From: Pseudomonadota bacterium
GTDB lineage: Bacteria > Pseudomonadota > Alphaproteobacteria > Acetobacterales > Acetobacteraceae
Length of the DNA stretch: 64,000 nucleotides
NCBI GenBank assembly: GCA_021780935.1
Contig: JAJXXT010000078.1
Location: 1-64,000 of the forward strand
Reading direction: 5' to 3'
The translations under genes were made by a program, and so were the position numbers. The notes beneath the pieces are model-generated. The model had not been told where the DNA came from and searched no databases. It saw nothing but the letters and a program-made list of their open reading frames with translations. Of this stretch, positions 44,041 through 53,799 are shown one piece after another. Each line of letters starts with the position of its first letter. Positions within the stretch are counted from its first letter, which is position 1.

Positions 44041-45110
44041 ACGCCGACATCCTTTCCGTGGCGGGCGTCTCCAAGCGTTTCGTGGGGCGGCGCGGTATGC
44101 TCGATGCGCTGCGCGGCCGCCCCATGCCGGTTGTGCACGCGCTGGAGGATGTTTCGCTCTCGATACGCCGTGGCGAGACCCTGGGGATCGTGGGCGAGAG
44201 TGGCTGCGGCAAATCCACGCTGGCGCGCTGCCTGGTGGGGCTGCATACGCCGGACGCGGGCAGCATCGCGTGGGACGCCGATGCGCTGGGCGGGCGGCCA
44301 CGGTTTCGTGCGAGCCAGATGGTGTTTCAGGACCCGTTCGGCTCGCTGAACCCGCGCCTCACCGTGGGCAGCGCGCTCGCCGAGGTGATCGGCGTGCATC
44401 GGCTGCGGCCGAAGAGCGAGATTGGCGCGCGGGTGCGCGAACTGCTGGAGCAGGTGCATTTGCCGGCCGATGCGGCGCAGCGCTATCCGCACGAGTTCTC
44501 TGGCGGGCAGCGCCAGCGCATCGGCATCGCGCGGGCCCTCGCCGCCGAGCCGCTGATGCTGATCGCCGATGAGCCGGTCTCCGCCCTCGACGTTTCGGTG
44601 CAGGCGCAGATCGTCAACCTGTTCCTGGAGCTGCAGGAGCGGCTGGCCCTGACGCTGGTGTTCATCACCCATGACCTGCGCCTGGTGCGCCACCTCACGG
44701 AGCGGGTGGCGGTGATGTATCTCGGCCGCGTCGTGGAGGTAGCCGAGACCCAGGCGCTGTTTGCCGATCCGCGTCATCCCTACACGCAGGGTCTGCTCAA
44801 GGCGGTGCCGACCATCGCGCAGGCGACGCGCCCCGCGGGCCCGGCGATCACCGGCGAGCTGCCGAGCCCGCTGGCGCCGCCGCCGGGTTGCGCGTTTCAC
44901 CCGCGCTGCCCGATCGCGGTGGCGCGCTGCCGGACCGAGCGACCGGGCTTGCTGCCGGAGCCGGAAGCGCTCAACCCCGCCGACCAGCGCACAACGCCCG
45001 ACTCATCCCACGAGCGCAGAACGCTCGATACAGTCCGCGAGCGCAGAACGCTCGACGCTCACCGCGTGGCGTGTCATCTCGCCTCGCAACCGGTCGGGAG
45101 GACACCATGA
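44037..45110 (+). CDS. dppF: Oligopeptide/dipeptide ABC transporter ATPase, DppF type
   Basis: A 357-residue cytosolic ATPase. Walker A GESGCGKST, signature FSGGQRQRIGIARALA, Walker B LIADEPVSALDVSVQ and switch HDLRLVRH are intact. The usual tail CAFHPRCPIAVARC is present. After it comes an extra 9-residue repeat (DQRTTPDSS, HERRTLDTV, RERRTLDAH) encoded by 27-base tandem copies, not usual for DppF. It is coupled by ATGA to the alcohol dehydrogenase downstream. Confidence 0.95.
   Translation: MNADILSVAGVSKRFVGRRGMLDALRGRPMPVVHALEDVSLSIRRGETLGIVGESGCGKSTLARCLVGLHTPDAGSIAWDADALGGRPRFRASQMVFQDPFGSLNPRLTVGSALAEVIGVHRLRPKSEIGARVRELLEQVHLPADAAQRYPHEFSGGQRQRIGIARALAAEPLMLIADEPVSALDVSVQAQIVNLFLELQERLALTLVFITHDLRLVRHLTERVAVMYLGRVVEVAETQALFADPRHPYTQGLLKAVPTIAQATRPAGPAITGELPSPLAPPPGCAFHPRCPIAVARCRTERPGLLPEPEALNPADQRTTPDSSHERRTLDTVRERRTLDAHRVACHLASQPVGRTP
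44982..45062 (+). repeat. 27-base tandem repeat, three copies, in the dppF 3' end
   Basis: Units start at 44982, 45009 and 45036. Copies 2 and 3 share AGCGCAGAACGCTCGA exactly; copy 1 is diverged. Each unit can fold into GAGCG-CAGAA-CGCTC, a short hairpin. The repeats encode nine residues each and preserve the frame to the dppF stop. Confidence 0.85.
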
Positions 45111-46276
45111 GCTTTACCATCGTCGCCCCGCGCAGCCTGCGCGTCGGCGGCGGGACGGTCGCGGAACTGCCGGATGTGCTGCGCCAGTTCGGGCTCTCCC
45201 GCCCGCTGGTGGTGACGGACAAGGTGATGCTCGCGATCGGCCTGGTCGAGCGCTGCCTGGCACCGTTGCGTGCGGCCGGGATCGGCTTCGAGGTGTTTTC
45301 CGACACCGTGCCGGAGCCGACCGACACCGTGATCGAGGCAGGGGCGGCGATCCTGCGCGCCGGCCGTTTCGACTGCCTGATCGGGTTCGGCGGTGGCTCG
45401 CCGATCGACACCGCGAAGGCGATGAGCATCCTCGCGACCGGCAGCGCGCCGATGCGCGACTACAAGGTGCCGTTCGCGGCCGATGCCGCGCGGCTGCCGA
45501 TCGTTGCGATCCCGACCACGGCTGGCACTGGCAGCGAGGTCACGCGCTTCACCGTGGTGACGGACACGGCGCGCGACGAGAAAATGCTGATCGCCGGCAT
45601 GGGCGCGCTGCCGCTGGCGGCGATCGTGGACTACACGCTCAGCTTCTCGGTGCCGCGGCGAACCACGGCCGATACCGGCGTTGATAGCTTCACCCACGCG
45701 CTCGAGGCCTTCGTCTCGCGGCGCGCCAACGCCTATTCCGACGCGCAGGCACGCGCGGCCATGGCACTGATCGGGCGGCATCTGCGCGCCGCCTGCGCCG
45801 ACCCCGCGAATGCCGCGGCGCGGGAGGGGATGATGCTGGGGGCGACGCTGGCCGGGCTTGCGTTCTCCAACGCATCGGTGGCGCTGGTGCATGGCATGTC
45901 ACGGCCGATCGGCGCGCATTTCCATGTCGCGCACGGCTTGTCCAACGCCATGCTGCTGCCAGCGGTGACGCGCTTCGGGATCGCCGCCGCCGAGGCGCGC
46001 TATGCCGAGGCGGCACGCATCGCGGGCTTCGCGCGGGACGCGGACACCGATGCGGTGGCGGCGGAAAAGCTGGCGGAGGGGCTGGCGGCGCTCAACGCGG
46101 AGCTGGACGTGCCCTCACCTCGCGCCTTCGGCATCGCGCCGGACGTTTGGGAAGCAAAACTTTCGCTGATGGCGGATCAGGCGCTGGCCTCGGGCAGCCC
46201 GGCCAACAATCCGCGCGTGCCGGATCGCGAGGAGATCGTGGCGCTCTATCGCGCCGTGTATGCGGCGAACGCCTGA
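45107..46276 (+). CDS. Iron-containing alcohol dehydrogenase
   Basis: A 389-residue group III alcohol dehydrogenase. The nucleotide region is GFGGGSPIDTAKA. The metal site is shown by the Asp and His residues in DTGVDSFTHALEAFVS and VHGMSRPIGAHFHVAHGLSN. Family members oxidise diols, ethanol, lactaldehyde or maleylacetate; this one cannot be assigned more closely. It is coupled by ATGA to dppF, so its substrate is plausibly related to what the transporter imports. The upstream start codons seen in frame are inside dppF and are not used. Confidence 0.94.
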   Translation: MSFTIVAPRSLRVGGGTVAELPDVLRQFGLSRPLVVTDKVMLAIGLVERCLAPLRAAGIGFEVFSDTVPEPTDTVIEAGAAILRAGRFDCLIGFGGGSPIDTAKAMSILATGSAPMRDYKVPFAADAARLPIVAIPTTAGTGSEVTRFTVVTDTARDEKMLIAGMGALPLAAIVDYTLSFSVPRRTTADTGVDSFTHALEAFVSRRANAYSDAQARAAMALIGRHLRAACADPANAAAREGMMLGATLAGLAFSNASVALVHGMSRPIGAHFHVAHGLSNAMLLPAVTRFGIAAAEARYAEAARIAGFARDADTDAVAAEKLAEGLAALNAELDVPSPRAFGIAPDVWEAKLSLMADQALASGSPANNPRVPDREEIVALYRAVYAANA

Positions 46277-46317
46277 GGCCCAACGCCTGTCCCCCAACGC
46301 CTGTCCGGGGTGGCGCG

Positions 46318-46614
46318 TCAGATCTTGCTCTGGTGCAGCCCGTCGGCGAGCGCCGCTTTTTGGCAGACATAGGCGCCATGCTTCGTCTTGCCGAAATAGC
46401 GCGACGTCGGAAGGTGGAACACCTTGCTGCGGCGCGCATGCCAGACGACGCTATCGCCCGCGCACGCAGTCTTGGCGGCAGCTTCGCTGGCATAGCCCGT
46501 GAGCTTACCGGCAGCATGGGCGGCCAGCGGTGCCAGGCCAAGGCCCAGCGCCAGCCCCAGAATAGCCGCGATCATCCGCGGGCGGTGCGTGGCCTGAGCA
46601 TGGTGCGGCGTCAT
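46318..46614 (-). CDS. Small secreted protein of unknown function
   Basis: A 98-residue protein with a signal peptide (IAAILGLALGLGLAPLAAHA, cleavage near AHA-A). The mature part of about 64 residues has two Cys (TACAGDSVVW and AYVCQKAA) that could form a disulphide, and the stretch SRYFGKTKHGAYVCQ, which I associate with small exported proteins of alphaproteobacteria whose role is not known. A second in-frame ATG (MIAAILG) is a possible start. A GGAG lies upstream of the chosen ATG. Confidence 0.72.
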   Translation of the reverse strand: MTPHHAQATHRPRMIAAILGLALGLGLAPLAAHAAGKLTGYASEAAAKTACAGDSVVWHARRSKVFHLPTSRYFGKTKHGAYVCQKAALADGLHQSKI

Positions 46615-46655
46615 CGCTGGTTTCTCCGGCGCATGGCTAAGTTTCCGAGCCAGTC

Positions 46656-46684
46656 ATGTTTTGTCTTTGGGACAGCGAAGTCAA
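46656..46684 (-). promoter_or_regulatory. Candidate promoter of the 46318-46614 gene
   Basis: TTGACT at 46684-46679 and AAACAT at 46661-46656 on the minus strand are separated by 17 bases and end about 40 bases before the start codon. The -10 match is weak. Confidence 0.3.
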
Positions 46685-46691
46685 GTCATGC

Positions 46692-46733
46692 GTCGCCGTA
46701 TTCCACTACAACCAGAGAAGTGGAACAGGCGAC
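46692..46733 (-). terminator. Hairpin downstream of the YXWQPGHW lipoprotein gene
   Basis: GTCGCC and TTCCACT on one side pair with AGTGGAA and GGCGAC on the other, giving 13 base pairs with a small internal loop and an 11-base terminal loop. It starts 11 bases after the stop at 46744 in the direction of transcription. There is no T-run, so it may be a stabilising stem or weak terminator. Confidence 0.45.
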
Positions 46734-46743
46734 GAAAGCTTGC

Positions 46744-47064
46744 TTACAACCAGTGGGCTGGCACCCAATGGCACGGGCTCGGGGCTGCGTCGCGGGTCCA
46801 GTAGCCGTCGAACCATTGGCCGGATTTGCTGCCGCGGGGAATCCACTGGCCCTTCACCCAGGTATAGCCGCCGTTGGCATAGTTCCAGTGGCCAGGCTGC
46901 CACAGCAGCACGTGCTCGGAGACCGGGGGCTTGGGGATTTTTTCGATCTTGCGGGTCGGCGGCACCGGGCAGGCGCCGGTATCCTGCTGTAGCGCGCAGC
47001 CGCCAAGCGCCAGCATCGCGGTGGTCGCGAAAACCAGGCCCGTGCGCAGGGAACGAATTCTCAT
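46744..47064 (-). CDS. Small lipoprotein with Trp-rich (WQPGHW/WVKGQW) repeats
   Basis: A 106-residue lipoprotein: the leader MRIRSLRTGLVFATTAMLAL ends in the lipobox LALGGC. The mature part has three related segments, WQPGHWNYANGGYTWVKGQW, the segment WFDGYWTR and CHWVPAHWL, matching the YXWQPGHW/WXXGXW repeat class of cell-surface lipoproteins. The ATG at 47064 has GAGG upstream. Function is unknown. It resembles the Trp-repeat part of the FecR/DUF6600-like protein at 8304. Confidence 0.83.
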   Translation of the reverse strand: MRIRSLRTGLVFATTAMLALGGCALQQDTGACPVPPTRKIEKIPKPPVSEHVLLWQPGHWNYANGGYTWVKGQWIPRGSKSGQWFDGYWTRDAAPSPCHWVPAHWL

Positions 47065-47099
47065 GGTGTGCCTCGATGAGATTTTGCGGATGCTACATT

Positions 47100-48674
47100 C
47101 TACCGGATCGCGCCGGTGGCAAGAAGCGCCGGTGGCGGCTCGCGCACCATGGTGGCTGCGCGCGCCACCCGCGGCAGAACGAGGGCGAGGAAAGCGCGCG
47201 CCGCATCGGCGGCCGGCGCCGGCGCGCCGGCTGTGTCGAGCAGACGCGCGCAGTGCCAACCGGCGACGAGCGTGCCCAGCGCCTCCAGGAGACCGGTCGC
47301 GTTGGCCTCCGCCACGCGCGGCTCGGCGGCGCGCAGGAAACGGGCTGCGGCGTCCACCGCACTTGCCGCGGCGGCGAGCGCGGGAGTGGCGGCGATCTCA
47401 ACAAGCAGGGCGGTGACGGCCGCACCCTGGTCGCGTAGCAGCCCGCGCCGCAGCAGCGTCAGCGCGTGGATGCCGTTGGTGCCCTCGTAGATCGGCGTGA
47501 TGCGCGCGTCGCGCAGGTGCTGCGCGGCCCCGGTCTCCTCGATGAAGCCCATGCCGCCATGCACCTGCATGCCGAGCGAGGCGGCCTCCACGCCCGCATC
47601 CGAGCACCATGCCTTCGCCACCGGGATCAGCAACGCCTGGCGCGCCCCTTCGGCCAGCGCCGCACCGAGGGTGAGCATGCGCCCGCCGAGCGCCAGTGCG
47701 CGCATCGTCAGCAGCATGCGTCGCACATCGGGGTGGACGAGGATCGGCCCGCCGCCCTGGACGCGGGTCGCCGCAAAATCGGCCGCGCGGCGAAAGGCCC
47801 GTTCGGCCACCGCGACACCCTGCATCGCGACCCCAAGCCGTGCCGCGTTCATCATCGCGAACATCGCCGCCAGGCCGCGGTGCTTCTCGCCAACCAGCTC
47901 GCCGTGCGCGCCCGCGAACTCCATCACGCAGGTCGGGCTGGCATGGATGCCAAGCTTCTCCTCCAGCGACAGCGCCCGCACCGCGTTGTGCGTCCCGTCG
48001 GCCAGGATGCGCGGCACGGCGAACAGCGAGATGCCGGCGGTGCCCTCCGGTGCGTCCGGCAGGCGGGCGAGCACCATGTGGAGAATGTTCTCCGTCATCT
48101 CGTGCTCGCCCCAGGTAATGAAGATCTTTTGCCCGCTGAGGCGGAACCCATCCCCATCCGGCACAGCGCGGGTGCGCATCAGGGCGAGGTCGGAGCCGGC
48201 CTGGGACTCCGTCAGGCACATCGTGCCGGTCCAGCGCCCGGCGACCAGCGGCCCGAGCAGTCGCGTCTGCTGGTCCGCCGTCCCATGCCGCTCCAGCAGC
48301 AGGATCGCGTCCTGGGTCAGCAGCGGGCACAGGCAGAACGCCATGTTGGCCGATGACATCGGCTCGAACGCCGCCAGCGCCACCGCCTCCGGCAGGCCGC
48401 TGCCGCCATGTGCGGTCGCTGCGGAAACACCCATCCAGCCGCCCTCGGCATAGGCGCGGAACGCTGCCTCGAACCCCTCTGGGACCGTCACCCTGCCGTC
48501 CCGCAGATGCGCGCCCTGCCGGTCGCCGGTGCGATCGAGTGGTGCCAGCTCGCCCTCGGCGAACGTCGTCGCGGTGTCCAGAACCGCCGCAAGATCGGCC
48601 TCGTCCATTGCCTCGAAGCCGAGCACGCGGGTCATGATCCAGGCGGTCTCGGCGGGCGGGGCGGTGACGCTCAT
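47100..48674 (-). CDS. Acyl-CoA dehydrogenase, DmdC-like
   Basis: A 524-residue flavoprotein of the acyl-CoA dehydrogenase family. TMCLTESQAGSDL binds FAD and substrate; QKIFITWGEHE and the C-terminal VHGGMGFIEETGAAQHLRD then ITPIYEGTNGIH contain the conserved regions, with the catalytic Glu in YEGTNGI. The pattern resembles 3-methylmercaptopropionyl-CoA dehydrogenase (DmdC) relatives, which are usually near 590 residues, so this one is shorter at the C-terminus. Its substrate cannot be called. It transfers electrons to ETF. It lies between small lipoprotein genes and ispDF, without other beta-oxidation genes. Confidence 0.92.
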   Translation of the reverse strand: MSVTAPPAETAWIMTRVLGFEAMDEADLAAVLDTATTFAEGELAPLDRTGDRQGAHLRDGRVTVPEGFEAAFRAYAEGGWMGVSAATAHGGSGLPEAVALAAFEPMSSANMAFCLCPLLTQDAILLLERHGTADQQTRLLGPLVAGRWTGTMCLTESQAGSDLALMRTRAVPDGDGFRLSGQKIFITWGEHEMTENILHMVLARLPDAPEGTAGISLFAVPRILADGTHNAVRALSLEEKLGIHASPTCVMEFAGAHGELVGEKHRGLAAMFAMMNAARLGVAMQGVAVAERAFRRAADFAATRVQGGGPILVHPDVRRMLLTMRALALGGRMLTLGAALAEGARQALLIPVAKAWCSDAGVEAASLGMQVHGGMGFIEETGAAQHLRDARITPIYEGTNGIHALTLLRRGLLRDQGAAVTALLVEIAATPALAAAASAVDAAARFLRAAEPRVAEANATGLLEALGTLVAGWHCARLLDTAGAPAPAADAARAFLALVLPRVARAATMVREPPPALLATGAIR

Positions 48675-48689
48675 GGCAGTCTTCCTGGC

Positions 48690-49856
48690 TCAGGAATAGG
48701 GCAGCTCGATGGAGGCGGCGGCCTGGGCGGCGATGCCCTCGCAGCGGCCGGTGAAGCCCAGGCGCTCGGTGGTGGTGGCCTTGACCGAGACCCGGCCGGG
48801 CTCGGTGCCCAGGAGGTCGGCGAGCCGGGACTGCATGGCGGCGGCGTGCGGCCCGATTTTCGGGCGCTCGCAGATCAACGTCACGTCGGCGTTGACGAGG
48901 CGTCCGCCCCGTGCCGCGATACGGCCGGCGGCGTGACGCAGAAAGCGGGCGGAGTCCGCGTCCTTCCAGGTCGCCTCGGAGGGTGGAAAATGGCGACCGA
49001 TATCGCCCTCGGCCAGTGCGCCATAGATCGCGTCGCACAGCGCGTGGATTCCGACATCGGCATCGGAATGGCCGGCAAGTCCCTGATCATGCGGAATTAT
49101 AACACCGCACAGCACGAGTGGCCGGGCGGGCGCAAAAGCGTGCACGTCAAAGCCCGTGCCGGTCCGGGTCTCAACGTGGCGGGCATCGCCAGGGCCGAGC
49201 AGGCGTTCCATGCGGTCGAGATCCTCTGGCACGGTGATTTTGATGTTCCTCTCATCGCCCGGGGCGAGCGCGACGGAAAGCCCCGCGGCTTCCAGCAGGG
49301 CGGCGTCGTCCGTGGCGCTCGCCGTCGCCGCGGCGGCGCGATGCAGGGCGAGGAGGGTGGGGTAGCGGAACGCCTGCGGCGTCTGGGCGCGATGCAGGTG
49401 CTCGCGCGCGACCGTGGTCGCGATGCGGCCGTCCTGGCCGCGCTTCAGCGTGTCGGTCACGACCAGGGCGGGAATGGCGCCGTCATGGGCCGCGAGAAGC
49501 GTCACCAGCGCCTCGACCGTGCCCGCGGGAACATAGGGGCGCGCGCCGTCATGGATCAGCACAATGTCCGGGGCCTCGCTTGCCAGTGCCTCCAGCCCGG
49601 CGCGGACGCTCTGTTGGCGGGTGGCGCCGCCGGGCACTGGCTTACGGTGCGGCAGCCCGGCAAGGGCGGCCTCGATCGCGGCGGCGTCGCCCACCGGCTG
49701 GATGTCGATCTCGCCCAGGCTCAGCGCCGCGTGACGCAGCACCGGTTGGCCCGCGAGGCCGCGGTATTGCTTGGCGACCTTGCCGCCGAAACGCGTGCCG
49801 GTGCCGCCGGCCAGCAGCACTGCCGCGATTTTGAGCTTGGGTGAGGGAGCAGGCAT
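48690..49856 (-). CDS. ispDF: Bifunctional IspD/IspF (MEP isoprenoid pathway)
   Basis: A 388-residue fusion. The N-terminal part (about 1-225) is 2-C-methyl-D-erythritol 4-phosphate cytidylyltransferase: [27 protein letters not shown] and AQTPQAFRY. The C-terminal part (about 230-388) is MECDP synthase: GTGFDVHAF supplies the Asp and His metal ligands, [16 protein letters not shown] the third His, and the tail [19 protein letters not shown] is conserved. IspF catalyses the step after the intervening kinase IspE. The fusion is common in alphaproteobacteria. It is divergent from dusB. Confidence 0.97.
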   Translation of the reverse strand: MPAPSPKLKIAAVLLAGGTGTRFGGKVAKQYRGLAGQPVLRHAALSLGEIDIQPVGDAAAIEAALAGLPHRKPVPGGATRQQSVRAGLEALASEAPDIVLIHDGARPYVPAGTVEALVTLLAAHDGAIPALVVTDTLKRGQDGRIATTVAREHLHRAQTPQAFRYPTLLALHRAAAATASATDDAALLEAAGLSVALAPGDERNIKITVPEDLDRMERLLGPGDARHVETRTGTGFDVHAFAPARPLVLCGVIIPHDQGLAGHSDADVGIHALCDAIYGALAEGDIGRHFPPSEATWKDADSARFLRHAAGRIAARGGRLVNADVTLICERPKIGPHAAAMQSRLADLLGTEPGRVSVKATTTERLGFTGRCEGIAAQAAASIELPYS

Positions 49857-49919
49857 ACCCGCCTCCCATGGCGAGACGGTGATTGCGCGTCAACATCCCC
49901 TGCCGTAAATGCCTAAATC

Positions 49920-51035
49920 ATGAGCACGCCGACGCAAGACATCGCCTCGCTGATCCGCCCGCTGATGATCGGCGGCATCCGCATTGAGGCGCCGGTCGTC
50001 CTGGCGCCGATGTCGGGGGTGACCGATCTGCCGTTCCGCCGCCTGGTGCAGGCGATGTGGGCACGCCAGCCGGCATCGGCCGCGGCGACCCCGGGTCTGG
50101 TCGTCTCGGAGATGATCGCTTCCTGGGCGATCATCCGCGAGAACCGCAACACGATGCGAATGGCAGCGCTCGATGGGCGGCCGTCGGCGATCCAGCTCGC
50201 CGGTTGTGAACCGGCGGCGATGGCGGAGGCGGCACGGATCGCGGCCGGCCAGGGCGCTGACCTGATCGACATCAATTTCGGCTGCCCGGTGAAGAAGGTC
50301 GCGGTGGGTCAGATGGCGGGCTCGGCGCTGATGCGCGACGAGGTGGCCGCCGCCGCGATCCTGGAAGCGACGGTCCGGGCGGTCGAGGTGCCGGTGACCC
50401 TGAAGATGCGCACCGGCTGGGACCACGCCAGCCGCAACGCACCAAGCCTGGCGCGGATCGCGGAGAATGCCGGCATCCGTATGGTGACGGTGCACGGGCG
50501 TACGCGGCAGCAATTCTACGAGGGTGTGGCGGACTGGGGTTTCGTTGCCGAGGTGAAAAAGGCGGTCGGCATCCCGGTGATCGTCAACGGCGATATCGTC
50601 TCGATCGGTGCGGCGCGCGAGGCGCTGCGGCGCTCCGGCGCGGATGGGGTGATGATCGGGCGCGGCGCCTATGGGCGGCCCTGGCTGCCGGCGTGGATCG
50701 CCGCGGCGCTCACCGGCGGCGATCCGGGCCCCGAACCTTCGCTTGCCGAGCGGCGGGCGATCCTGCTCGATCATTACGAGGCGATGCTGGGGCATTACGG
50801 GCGCGAGGCGGGGATGCGGATCGCGCGCAAGCATCTTGGCTGGTATTCGACGGGGATGGCGGGTTCGGCTGGGTTCCGCGCCGAGGTCAACCGCCTCGCC
50901 GATGCCGACGCTGTCGTTGCCCTGGTGCACCGCTTCTTCGACACCGCCATGGAGGCCCCGACCCCGACCGCGGCCCAAGCCCAAGCCCAAGCCCAAACCC
51001 AAGCTCAGGCGGAGCACCGTGCGCTCGCGGCGTGA
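49920..51035 (+). CDS. dusB: tRNA-dihydrouridine synthase DusB
   Basis: A 371-residue flavoenzyme that reduces uridine to dihydrouridine in tRNA using NADPH. APMSGVTDLPFRRLV is the FMN-binding N-terminal strand, INFGCPVKKV has the catalytic Cys, and MVTVHGRTRQQFYEG and NGDIVSIGAAREAL complete the barrel. The C-terminus ends in a low-complexity tail AAQAQAQAQTQAQAE coded by GCCCAA hexamers, absent from typical DusB. In alphaproteobacteria dusB normally precedes ntrBC, as here. Confidence 0.96.
   Translation: MSTPTQDIASLIRPLMIGGIRIEAPVVLAPMSGVTDLPFRRLVQAMWARQPASAAATPGLVVSEMIASWAIIRENRNTMRMAALDGRPSAIQLAGCEPAAMAEAARIAAGQGADLIDINFGCPVKKVAVGQMAGSALMRDEVAAAAILEATVRAVEVPVTLKMRTGWDHASRNAPSLARIAENAGIRMVTVHGRTRQQFYEGVADWGFVAEVKKAVGIPVIVNGDIVSIGAAREALRRSGADGVMIGRGAYGRPWLPAWIAAALTGGDPGPEPSLAERRAILLDHYEAMLGHYGREAGMRIARKHLGWYSTGMAGSAGFRAEVNRLADADAVVALVHRFFDTAMEAPTPTAAQAQAQAQTQAQAEHRALAA
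50973..51008 (+). repeat. GCCCAA hexanucleotide repeat in the dusB 3' end
   Basis: Four exact GCCCAA units from 50973 to 50996, followed by two diverged ones (ACCCAA, GCTCAG). They encode alternating Ala-Gln and keep the reading frame. Confidence 0.85.
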
Positions 51036-51104
51036 ACGAAGCCCATTGATGGGTAGCCAGTGATGAGCGCGTGATGACGAGCGCATGGTGATGGAGCTCG
51101 ACGG

Positions 51105-52249
51105 ATGAGGGAATCGGTCGCGCGGCGTGTGCTGGGCGTGGTGGCGCGGCGCGAGGCGCCGAGGGTCGCGGATGCCGTGGCGCTGCTGGCAGCACTGCCG
51201 CTGCCGGTGGTGGTGTTGGACCCGGCCGACCGATTCCGCTTCGTGAATCCGGCGGCCGAACTGTTTCTCGGCGTCTCCGCGGCGCAGTGTCAGACCATGG
51301 CCCTGACCGACCTCGTGCCGTCGGACAACCCGCTGTTCGAGCTGCTGCGTCAGGTGCGGGAACTCGATGTCACGGTCTCCGACCATGATCTCGCGCTCGA
51401 CAGTCCGCGGCTGCGCAAGGCCGGGGTCGCGGTGCAGGGTGTCGCCTTGGCCGAGGAGCCCGGGTCGGTGTTGTTGACCTTCCAGGATGCCTCGGCGGCG
51501 AAGGCGCTTGACCGCCAGCTCGCCTATCGCTCCGCCGCGCGCTCGGTCTCCGGCATGGCGGCGATCCTGGCGCATGAGGTGAAGAACCCGCTTTCCGGTA
51601 TCCGCGGCGCGGCGCAGCTGCTGGAGGCCTCGGTGGGCGAGGCGGACCGCGAGCTGACGGTGCTGATCCGCGACGAGGCCGACCGCATCCGCGGCCTGGT
51701 GGATCGGATGGAGGTGTTTGGCGAACGGCCGATCGAGCGCGCGCCGCTGAACATCCATCGGGTGCTCGAGCACGTGCGCCGGCTCGCGCAATCGGGGTTC
51801 GCCGCCCATATACGTTTTGTCGAGGAGTACGACCCTTCGCTGCCCGCCGTGTGGGGCAACCGTGATCAGCTGGTGCAGGTGGTGCTGAACCTGGTCAAGA
51901 ACGCGGCGGAGGCGATCAACGGCATGGAGGAACCGCGCGACGGCGGCGGCGAGATCGTGCTGCATACGGCGTTCCAGCACGGGGTGCGGTTGGCGGTGCC
52001 GGGCTCCGACACGCGGATGCACCTGCCGCTGGTGGTGGCGGTGCGCGACAACGGACCGGGGATCGCGGAGGACATGCAGGCGCAATTATTCGACCCGTTC
52101 GTGACCACCAAGCCCACCGGCTCCGGCCTCGGGCTCGCGCTGGTCGCCAAGGTCGTCGCCGACCATGGCGGGCTGATCGAGGTCGATGGACGACCCGGGC
52201 GCTGCGAGTTCCGCCTGCACCTGCCGATGCATGCCGAGGAGGCCGAGGC

Positions 52250-52253
<4 letters not shown>
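51105..52253 (+). CDS. ntrB: Nitrogen regulation histidine kinase NtrB
   Basis: A 382-residue cytosolic kinase. A PAS domain covers about 25-130 ([20 protein letters not shown]). The phosphoacceptor His157 is in [20 protein letters not shown]. The ATPase domain has the N box [15 protein letters not shown] and a G2 box [12 protein letters not shown]. It phosphorylates NtrC under nitrogen limitation and is controlled by PII protein in known systems. Its stop overlaps the ntrC start. It follows dusB after 69 bases and probably shares its transcript. Confidence 0.96.
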
Positions 52254-53731
<1,478 letters not shown>

Positions 53732-53799
53732 GCGGGACCGGCCCGGTCGTCGCGCCCGCGTCCGCGCCGCGCAAGCGCGGCAACCCGAAGCGGCGGCTG

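Noticed and set aside
47398..49038. A 546-codon open frame across the acyl-CoA dehydrogenase and ispDF
   Set aside because: It spans two clear genes in another frame and has shadow-type composition.
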